A stretch of DNA of 5,625 nt from SIO4C1 sp039180385. GTDB taxonomy: Bacteria > Cyanobacteriota > Cyanobacteriia > Phormidesmidales > Phormidesmidaceae. The notes below the pieces were generated by a model that saw only the letters and a program-made list of their open reading frames with translations, made no database searches and was not told where the DNA came from. This document shows, one piece after another, positions 1-4,531 of the stretch. The position numbers and the translations under genes were made by a program. The stretch is taken from contig JBCDDJ010000437.1 in assembly GCA_039180385.1 (NCBI GenBank), forward strand, positions 1 to 5,625, written 5' to 3'. Each line of letters starts with the position of its first letter. Within the stretch, counting starts at the first letter, position 1.

Positions 1-1524
1 GATGTGGATAATTTGGCCCGCTTTCTAAAGCGGATTTCGAGCCAGTACCGCTATGGCCGAGATCTCACCCTGAATGGACTCAAAAAAGCCATTTCAGAAG
101 TCCTGGTTGCCTTCCCCGTCTACTGTACCTACATCAACCAGGGCGGCATTACCAAAACCGATCTCAAATATATCCAGCAGGCAATCCAGACCGCCAAGCG
201 CCAAATCCCTCAGCTGGTTAACGAGCTAAACTTGATCGAGAAATTTTTGCTACTCGAATACGAATATTCGCTGCCCGAAGAAGAACGCGCCCAGTGGCTG
301 CATTTTGTCATGCGGCTGCAGCAGTTTACTGGCCCGCTGATGGCCAAGGGCATCGAAGATACCCTGTTTTATGTCTACAGTCGCTTTATTTCCCTCAACG
401 AAGTCGGGGGCTCCCCTAACCAGTTTGGGGTGTCGGCCAAGGCGTTTCATCAGTACCACCAAAGTCAGGTGGAGCACTGGCCCCAAACCATGAATACCAC
501 CTCAACCCACGACACCAAGCGCAGCGAAGACGTGCGGGCTCGCCTCAACGTGCTGTCTGAGCTGCCCGAGCGCTGGGCCGCTGATGTCAAAACCTGGAGT
601 CAGCTCAACAGTAAGCTCAAGCAAACCGACGGCGACCGCCAAATTCCCGATGCCAACGACGAATATTTTCTCTACCAAACCCTGGTCGGGGCCTATCCCT
701 TTGATGAAGCCGATCTGCCTGAGTTTACAGAACGGATCAAGGCGTATGTCGTTAAAGCCGTACGCGAAGCCAAAGTCCACACCGCCTGGCTACAGCCCGA
801 CAGCGCTTATGAAGAAGGGTTTGTCAAGTTTGTTGACCAGATTCTAAAACCAGGCTCAAAAAATAAGTTTTTGAGTAAGTTTCGCCCCTTTTGGGAAATT
901 ATTGCCGACTACGGCCTCTACAATTCTCTCTCCCAGACACTTTTGAAGATCACTGCCCCCGGGCTGCCTGACTTTTATCAAGGAACCGAGTTTTGGGACT
1001 TTAGCCTGGTCGACCCCGATAACCGTCGTCCGGTTGATTACAAGGCGCGGATGGCCTCTCTTAAAGCGCTGAAATCTGAGAGCAGCGACATTTTAGGGCT
1101 GTGTACCAAGCTGCTAGATCACCGCCAGGATGGCCGCATCAAGCAGTTTATGATGATGCGAGCGCTGGCGGTGCGCAACCAATATCGCGCCGTGTTTGAA
1201 AAAGGCAGTTACATCCCGGTGCAGGTGATGGGGCCTTACGAGGGCCAGGTGATTGCCTTTGCCCGACAGCACGAGCAGCAAACCGTGGTCACAGTGGTGC
1301 CCCGATATCTCACCGAGCTGATCAAACCGGGTAAATATCCCCTCGGCGAGGCTGTTTGGGCAGATACCGTTATCGAAATACCTAACAGTCTTGTGAACAG
1401 CGGAGACGCACCCTGGCAAGAAGGCATCACTGAGCAAAACCTGGGAACCGGCAACGTGTTCTCCGTGGGGCAAATTTTGCACTATTTTCCTGTGGCGCTG
1501 TTGGTGAATGAAGGGGCGGCTTAG
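1..1524 (+). CDS. treY: Maltooligosyl trehalose synthase (TreY), C-terminal part, 5' end outside window
   Basis: This GH13-family enzyme turns the terminal alpha-1,4 bond at the reducing end of maltooligosaccharides or glycogen chains into the alpha,alpha-1,1 bond of a trehalosyl unit, which TreZ then releases. It acts in the cytoplasm. The frame is open from base 1 to TAG 1522-1524, giving 507 visible residues. TreY proteins are usually about 900 residues or more, so roughly 400 N-terminal residues are missing, and the GTG at 4 is internal, not a start. Recognisable TreY signatures are THDTKRSEDVRARL at visible residues 169-182, which corresponds to GH13 conserved region IV with its catalytic-site Asp, and PGLPDFYQGTEFWD at 320-333, followed by SLVDPDNRRPVDY. 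The start of the visible part, with AFPVYCTYI, also fits the family. The catalytic nucleophile and acid/base should lie upstream of the window. No frameshift is seen. The neighbour treH supports the assignment, and treZ is expected upstream by inference. Confidence 0.96.
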   Translation, partial: DVDNLARFLKRISSQYRYGRDLTLNGLKKAISEVLVAFPVYCTYINQGGITKTDLKYIQQAIQTAKRQIPQLVNELNLIEKFLLLEYEYSLPEEERAQWLHFVMRLQQFTGPLMAKGIEDTLFYVYSRFISLNEVGGSPNQFGVSAKAFHQYHQSQVEHWPQTMNTTSTHDTKRSEDVRARLNVLSELPERWAADVKTWSQLNSKLKQTDGDRQIPDANDEYFLYQTLVGAYPFDEADLPEFTERIKAYVVKAVREAKVHTAWLQPDSAYEEGFVKFVDQILKPGSKNKFLSKFRPFWEIIADYGLYNSLSQTLLKITAPGLPDFYQGTEFWDFSLVDPDNRRPVDYKARMASLKALKSESSDILGLCTKLLDHRQDGRIKQFMMMRALAVRNQYRAVFEKGSYIPVQVMGPYEGQVIAFARQHEQQTVVTVVPRYLTELIKPGKYPLGEAVWADTVIEIPNSLVNSGDAPWQEGITEQNLGTGNVFSVGQILHYFPVALLVNEGAA

Positions 1525-1551
1525 GTGGGTAGTGAGTAGTGCCGCTGTAAT

Positions 1552-1575
1552 TGTTATTACCTTGACAAAATAACA
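1552..1575. repeat. AT-rich inverted repeat behind treY
   Basis: TGTTATT (1552-1558) pairs with AATAACA (1569-1575) across a 10-base spacer, 27 bases after the treY stop. It overlaps a TTGACA hexamer. It could be a protein-binding site over a promoter or a weak 3' hairpin for treY. It has no GC-rich stem or T-run, so it is not a standard intrinsic terminator. Confidence 0.35.
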
Positions 1576-1589
1576 GCACGCATTGTGAT
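1562..1589 (+). promoter_or_regulatory. Possible sigma-70-type promoter upstream of treH (distal)
   Basis: A perfect -35 hexamer TTGACA (1562-1567) is followed after 16 bases by TGTGAT (1584-1589), which matches 4 of 6 bases of TATAAT. If used, it would give a leader of about 500 bases before treH. The -10 is weak and the spacing slightly short, so this is only a candidate. Confidence 0.25.
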
Positions 1590-1739
1590 ACGGGCTTACA
1601 TCGCTTATGATCGCCTTACTTAGCTTTAGAAACTAGCTCCCATCATCCAGGGCTAAACAGCAAGCTGCTCAGGTATTCAAGGCAATTGACGCCTGGGCTA
1701 GCTGAATGTTGTCGTCTCGATGTTGCTAGCGCAAGTTTC

Positions 1740-1760
1740 ACCGCTCCGTCAAGGGGCGGT
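1740..1760. repeat. Stem-loop in treH upstream region
   Basis: ACCGCTCC (1740-1747) and GGGGCGGT (1753-1760) form an 8-bp stem around a 5-base loop, with one T-G pair that would be a wobble in + strand RNA. There is no T-run after it, so a classical terminator is unlikely. It is the most GC-rich hairpin of the gap. Confidence 0.4.
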
Positions 1761-1775
1761 ATGACAGATCGGTTT

Positions 1776-1783
1776 GCGATCGC
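1776..1783. repeat. HIP1 octamer GCGATCGC
   Basis: This is a perfect copy of the palindrome that is highly over-represented in many cyanobacterial genomes. It is one of four in the window and the only one outside a gene. Confidence 0.95.
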
Positions 1784-1814
1784 ATTCCCAGGTTTGTCGA
1801 CTTTTAATCAAATT

Positions 1815-1836
1815 AAGTTTAAACTTCAAAGATAAT
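1815..1836 (+). promoter_or_regulatory. AT-rich palindrome next to a -10-like hexamer, possible treH promoter/operator
   Basis: AAGTTTAAACTT (1815-1826) is a perfect 12-bp palindrome in the most AT-rich part of the gap. Five bases on is GATAAT (1831-1836), which matches TATAAT at 5 of 6 positions. The palindrome would sit in the spacer of such a promoter, where a repressor could block it. No good -35 is present 16-18 bases upstream, so an activator-dependent or false promoter is equally possible. A start near 1843 would leave a leader of about 260 bases. Confidence 0.3.
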
Positions 1837-1844
1837 GCGCTGTC

Positions 1845-1868
1845 CCAGGGCACAGACACCTGTGCTGG
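1845..1868. repeat. Stem-loop in treH upstream region
   Basis: GCACAG (1850-1855) and CTGTGC (1860-1865) pair across the tetraloop ACAC. CCA (1845-1847) and TGG (1866-1868) extend the stem to 9 pairs, with a two-base GG bulge on the 5' side. The compact shape could be an RNA hairpin in a treH leader. Confidence 0.4.
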
Positions 1869-1897
1869 CCATAATGGGCCTGTGTATTACCAGATTT

Positions 1898-1919
1898 ATA
1901 GCCAATCTCCATAGCCAAT
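1898..1919. repeat. 9-bp direct repeat ATAGCCAAT
   Basis: ATAGCCAAT occurs at 1898-1906 and 1911-1919, separated by CTCC, giving a 13-bp period. Tandem half-sites like this are common for regulators that bind in direct repeat, such as response regulators. No specific regulator can be named. The second copy runs into the next stem-loop. Confidence 0.45.
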
Positions 1920-1940
1920 GCCCTGACGTGTTTGGGCATT
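1917..1940. repeat. Stem-loop in treH upstream region
   Basis: AATGCCC (1917-1923) and GGGCATT (1934-1940) form a perfect 7-bp stem with a 10-base loop. It shares three bases with the upstream ATAGCCAAT repeat. No T-run follows. Confidence 0.4.
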
Positions 1941-1978
1941 CTGAGGCCACTATCGCCAAGCGGTTAACCATTCTCGGT

Positions 1979-2000
1979 GCCTAAGCGATAGGGCTAAGGC
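1979..2000. repeat. Imperfect stem-loop in treH upstream region
   Basis: GCCTAAGC (1979-1986) and GCTAAGGC (1993-2000) pair with one A-A mismatch across a six-base loop. It is short and could be chance on its own, but it is the fourth hairpin-like element in about 260 bases. Confidence 0.25.
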
Positions 2001-2010
2001 TTTGCTGTGA

Positions 2011-2035
2011 AAGCGTCCTAATGACTGGGGCGCTT
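2011..2035. repeat. Stem-loop shortly upstream of treH
   Basis: AAGCGTCCT (2011-2019) and GGGGCGCTT (2027-2035) can form nine pairs in RNA, including two G-U wobbles, around a seven-base loop. It ends 54 bases before the treH ribosome binding site. It would be part of the leader if transcription starts at either candidate promoter. Confidence 0.35.
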
Positions 2036-2089
2036 GTGCGTTGCCCCTGTGCTTTTCAAACCCGACCCCTGAACATTTTGCACTCAGCC

Positions 2090-2096
2090 GAGAGGA
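2090..2096 (+). promoter_or_regulatory. Ribosome binding site that decides the treH start
   Basis: GAGAGGA (2090-2096) is the best Shine-Dalgarno match near the start of treH. It directly abuts the in-frame TTG at 2097, with no spacer, but lies nine bases before the in-frame GTG at 2106. This spacing favours the GTG. Confidence 0.65.
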
Positions 2097-2105
2097 TTGC
2101 AGCCT

Positions 2106-3632
2106 GTGACCGTTACTCCCCTAAAGCTACAACCAACCCTGACTGATGCCCAGATTGGTGCTGTCCGCGTCTATATTAAGCAAACCTGGCGTACCCTGTC
2201 GCGATCGCTAGAACACATTGTTGAGGCTGCCAAAGACGAAAAAGTTGAGCATGCCCCAAACACCCCGTGGCCCGTCTATGTCTCTCACCTCGAAGACCTG
2301 GACCAGGCCAAGGCGACGCTGGCGGCGACGCTTTCTCCTGACTTGCTGGCTCAGATTGAGCTGCGCGTGCTACCGGCGGATATGGACCAAATCCAAGAGC
2401 ACGGGCTGCTCTACCTGCCCCACGACTATGTGGTGCCCGGCGGGCGCTTTAACGAGATGTACGGCTGGGATAGCTACTTTATCTTGCTGGGGCTGCTACA
2501 AGACGGCGAGATTGAGCTGGCCAAGAGCATGGTTGATCAGCTTTTATACGAAGTCGATCACTACGGCACGGTGCTGAACGCCAACCGCACCTACATGCTC
2601 AATCGGTCACAGCCGCCCATCTTAACCCGCATGGTGCTTAAGCTCTATGAGTATTTGCAAGATCGAGCCTGGTTGCGATCGCTACTGCCCACCCTGCAAA
2701 ACTATTACTTTTACTGGACGGTGCCACCCCACCTTAACCAGATCACCGGCCTCTCCCACTACAACGCGCTGGGCAATGGCCCGGCCCCTGAGGTGGTCTG
2801 CTCTGAGCGTGACGAAACGGGTCACACCCACTACGATCGGGTGCAGGCTTACTATCGCCATAACGAGGTGCCTGACTATGACACAGCACTTTATTACAAT
2901 CACGAACAAGACTGCCTGACTGAGCAGTTTTACCAGGGCGATCGCTCCATGCGAGAGTCTGGGTTTGACATTACCAATCGATTTGGTCCCTTTAGCGCCG
3001 ACATTGTGAACTATGCCCCAGTCTGTTTAAACGTGTTGCTCTACCAGATGGAGCGAGACATCGCCCAAATTAGCGAGATCATCGGCCACTATCACGGCAT
3101 CGCCCATTGGCTGCACCAGGCTGAGCAACGCCGACAGCGCATCGACCACTATCTGTGGGATGCAGAGGCCGGTCTTTATTTTGACTACAACTTCCGTACT
3201 GAGGAACGTCGCGCCTATGAGTTTGCGACGACATTTATGCCTCTGTGGGCGGGGTTAGCTTCAAAAGAACAGGCCCGTCAGGTGGTGGCAAATTTGTCTA
3301 AGTTTGAGGCCCCTGGTGGGCTGCTGACCAGCACCCACATCTCCGGCAACCAGTGGGATGCCCCCTTTGGCTGGGCACCGCTCCAGCTGTTTGCGGTGGA
3401 GGGGCTGCGTCGTTACGGATATAAAACTGAAGCCGATCGTCTCTCTGAGAAATTTCTCAAGATGGTGGTCAAAGAGTTTGAAGCCAGCGGCACCCTGGTC
3501 GAGAAATACGATGTCGAACGCTGCTCCGCCAATGTCTCGGATGAGATTCACTTTGGCTATAGCTCTAACGAGATCGGCTTTGGCTGGACCAATGGGGTAG
3601 TGCTAGAGCTGCTGGCGATGATGGAAAGATAG
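2106..3632 (+). CDS. treH: Trehalase, GH37, cytoplasmic
   Basis: The enzyme hydrolyses alpha,alpha-trehalose to two glucoses by an inverting mechanism. From GTG 2106 the protein has 508 residues, a normal GH37 length. Trehalase signature 1 is present as PGGRFNEMYGWDSYF at residues 111-125, and signature 2 as QWDAPFGWAP at 416-425. RESGFD carries the expected general acid, Asp288. EKYDV carries Glu466, at the position I align with the general base of the E. coli enzyme. GFGWTNGV follows near the C-terminus. No signal peptide is seen, so it should act in the cytoplasm, unlike periplasmic TreA. The GNGPAPEV segment (223-230) and the long loop between Glu466 and Glu489 look more like neutral trehalases of fungi than like E. 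coli TreA, judged from memory of those families. The TTG at 2097 is the alternative start. The gene follows treY, so trehalose synthesis and breakdown are linked. A strong inverted repeat lies 17 bases after the stop. Confidence 0.95.
   Translation: MTVTPLKLQPTLTDAQIGAVRVYIKQTWRTLSRSLEHIVEAAKDEKVEHAPNTPWPVYVSHLEDLDQAKATLAATLSPDLLAQIELRVLPADMDQIQEHGLLYLPHDYVVPGGRFNEMYGWDSYFILLGLLQDGEIELAKSMVDQLLYEVDHYGTVLNANRTYMLNRSQPPILTRMVLKLYEYLQDRAWLRSLLPTLQNYYFYWTVPPHLNQITGLSHYNALGNGPAPEVVCSERDETGHTHYDRVQAYYRHNEVPDYDTALYYNHEQDCLTEQFYQGDRSMRESGFDITNRFGPFSADIVNYAPVCLNVLLYQMERDIAQISEIIGHYHGIAHWLHQAEQRRQRIDHYLWDAEAGLYFDYNFRTEERRAYEFATTFMPLWAGLASKEQARQVVANLSKFEAPGGLLTSTHISGNQWDAPFGWAPLQLFAVEGLRRYGYKTEADRLSEKFLKMVVKEFEASGTLVEKYDVERCSANVSDEIHFGYSSNEIGFGWTNGVVLELLAMMER
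2201..2208. repeat. HIP1 octamer GCGATCGC
   Basis: A perfect HIP1 copy lies in the 5' part of treH, where it encodes part of a Ser-Arg-Ser-Leu stretch. Confidence 0.95.
2675..2682. repeat. HIP1 octamer GCGATCGC
   Basis: A perfect HIP1 copy lies inside treH, in the Leu-Arg-Ser-Leu codons. Confidence 0.95.
2938..2945. repeat. HIP1 octamer GCGATCGC
   Basis: A perfect HIP1 copy lies inside treH, in the Gly-Asp-Arg-Ser codons just before the catalytic RESGFD motif. Confidence 0.95.
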
Positions 3633-3649
3633 ATCACTGAGTCTGCCGC

Positions 3650-3717
3650 CAAGACACCGGGTTTCTCCAGGCAGGTCGCCATCGTCCCAAAGCCGCTGCC
3701 AGAAACCCGGTGTCTTG
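3650..3717. repeat. Dispersed inverted-repeat element, copy 1, behind treH
   Basis: A perfect 17-bp inverted repeat has its left arm at 3650-3666 (CAAGACACCGGGTTTCT) and its right arm at 3701-3717, around 34 bases. Inside, GGCAG (3670-3674) and CTGCC (3696-3700) extend the fold after a three-base bulge. The element begins 17 bases after the treH stop and could serve as a 3' hairpin that stops transcription or protects the mRNA. No T-run follows, so it is not a textbook intrinsic terminator. The GAAACCCGG core is shared with copy 2 at 4455-4519. Repeats with an AGAAACCCGGTTTCT core are, as I recall, scattered through many filamentous cyanobacterial genomes. Confidence 0.85.
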
Positions 3718-3757
3718 CTAGAGCCAATACCGTCTCGAATCGGAAATTGGGCCTCTT

Positions 3758-3766
3758 TGCTACCAT
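3758..3766 (+). promoter_or_regulatory. Weak extended -10 candidate for the Uma2 gene
   Basis: TGC followed by TACCAT (3761-3766) resembles an extended -10 element, with the hexamer matching TATAAT at 4 of 6 positions. There is no recognisable -35 at the right distance. It is the best promoter-like string I see between copy 1 of the repeat and the Uma2 start. Confidence 0.2.
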
Positions 3767-3788
3767 AAGTATCTGAGAGCTAGCCCCC

Positions 3789-3804
3789 AAACCCACGGTT
3801 TCTT
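3789..3804. repeat. Possible degenerate solo arm of the dispersed repeat
   Basis: AAACCCACGGTTTCTT (3789-3804) equals the repeat arm core AAACCCGGTTTCTT with two extra bases (AC) in the middle. It lies 23 bases before the Uma2 start. It can form only a five-pair mini-hairpin by itself. It may be a relic arm or a chance match. Confidence 0.35.
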
Positions 3805-3827
3805 ATTGATGATCTCAACCTAAAGCC

Positions 3828-4439
3828 ATGACCCAGGCTATCGTTAGACCCTTAAGCTTTGCCGATTTCCTTGAAACTTGCCCCGACGATAGCAGACGCT
3901 ACGAGCTAGTCAATGGTCAAATTATTGAACTCATGGCTACCCGCGCCCACGGCGACGTTGCTGACTTTATTTACGAGGCCTTTCGCGACGAAGTCAAGCG
4001 CCTCAAGCTCAGCTACAAAATCACCCGCTTTGGCTCGGTCAAAACAACCCGCGACGATGGCCTTGAGCAAGGTCGCACCCCCGACGTCAGCGTGATCGAT
4101 CGACACTGTTGGAATGCTGACCTAAAAGCCTATACCGTGTTAGAGGAGCCCATTCAGCTGGCGGTTGAGGTCACCTCTACCAATTGGCGTGATGACTACC
4201 TTTACAAACTGGCTGAGTACGAAGCCCTGGGCATCCTTGAGTACTGGATTGTGGATTATTTGGCCCTGGGGACAGCTCGATATATCGGTTCGCCCAAGAC
4301 ACCGACGATTTCGGTCTATCAGCTGGTCGAGGGTGAGTATCAGCTACAGCAGTTTCGATCCCAGGACCGCATCCAGTCACCGACTTTCCCAGGGCTTCAG
4401 TTGAGCACTCAATCCATCTTTGACGCCGTAGGTGGATAG
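3828..4439 (+). CDS. Uma2-family PD-(D/E)XK endonuclease-like protein
   Basis: This 203-residue protein belongs to the Uma2 family (DUF820), which has a restriction-endonuclease-like fold and is strongly expanded in cyanobacteria. The family's cellular role is unknown. Family features are visible in order: YELVNGQIIEL with Glu26 near the N-terminus, RTPDVSVI with Asp86, LAVEVTSTN with Glu114 in the place of the D/E-x-K strand, and then RDDYLYKLAEYEALGILEYWIVD. In the last stretch Lys127 probably supplies the catalytic lysine that Uma2 proteins carry on a helix. The set of acidic and lysine residues looks intact, so the protein may bind metal and cut DNA, which is inference. Length is normal for the family. 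The ATG has no clear Shine-Dalgarno sequence upstream, and no better in-frame start is seen. It is bracketed by two copies of one inverted repeat and is convergent with the CHAT gene, 92 bases away. Confidence 0.9.
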   Translation: MTQAIVRPLSFADFLETCPDDSRRYELVNGQIIELMATRAHGDVADFIYEAFRDEVKRLKLSYKITRFGSVKTTRDDGLEQGRTPDVSVIDRHCWNADLKAYTVLEEPIQLAVEVTSTNWRDDYLYKLAEYEALGILEYWIVDYLALGTARYIGSPKTPTISVYQLVEGEYQLQQFRSQDRIQSPTFPGLQLSTQSIFDAVGG

Positions 4440-4454
4440 ATAACGTTGCCGAAT

Positions 4455-4519
4455 AGAAACCGGGTTTCTTCGAGAGTATTGTCATTGTCTGAAAAGTTGT
4501 CACTAGAAACCCGGTTTCT
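4455..4519. repeat. Dispersed inverted-repeat element, copy 2, between convergent genes
   Basis: A perfect 15-bp inverted repeat has its left arm at 4455-4469 (AGAAACCGGGTTTCT) and its right arm at 4505-4519, around a 35-base loop. Each arm is itself a 7+1+7 palindrome, so cruciform or alternative hairpins are possible. It begins 15 bases after the Uma2 stop and ends 12 bases before the CHAT stop codon, so either transcript would end with the hairpin. The loop contains TTGTC three times. Size, core and spacing match copy 1 at 3650-3717. A spurious minus-strand reading frame across it gives KKPGF-like peptides, which I recall as typical of this repeat in cyanobacteria. Confidence 0.88.
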
Positions 4520-4531
4520 GGCCACAGCCGA

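Larger units (their letters stand above)
1525..2096. other. Long treY-treH intergenic region, no gene seen, rich in short inverted repeats
   Basis: This 572-base stretch separates the treY stop from treH. All frames are broken by stops and I recognise no protein fragment. It begins with a GTAGTG-type simple run just after the stop. It then holds at least six small inverted repeats (1552-1575, 1740-1760, 1845-1868, 1917-1940, 1979-2000, 2011-2035), a 9-bp direct repeat, an AT-rich palindrome and one HIP1 site, each listed separately. A long leader, a separate treH promoter region or an unannotated small RNA are all possible. The sequence alone does not decide between them. Confidence 0.7.

Noticed and set aside
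855..875. CTCAAAAA and TTTTTGAG form an 8-bp hairpin inside treY.
   Set aside because: It is explained by Lys and Phe codons in an intact coding frame, and nothing suggests an internal terminator or promoter.
1697..1730. Two GCTAGC palindromes at 1697-1702 and 1725-1730.
   Set aside because: The pairing is only six bases and does not extend on either side, so it is easily chance.
1951..1967. TATCGCCAAGCGGTTAA resembles the D-arm region of a tRNA (Gln-like).
   Set aside because: No matching acceptor stem, anticodon arm or TTCGAAT-type T-loop follows at the right distance, so it is not a tRNA gene. A remnant cannot be shown.
3650..3717. Intrinsic terminator for treH.
   Set aside because: The stem is strong, but the loop is long and no T-run follows, and the same element recurs elsewhere. 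It is better described as a dispersed repeat, possibly with terminator-like effect.
3557..3796. Minus-strand reading frame of 79 codons across the treH end and repeat copy 1.
   Set aside because: It overlaps the conserved C-terminus of treH and gains its length from the repeat. No family is recognised.
3650..4519. CRISPR array or insertion sequence formed by the repeats.
   Set aside because: Only two copies in matching hairpin form, 800 bases apart, with no regular spacers, and no transposase gene or target duplication is seen.
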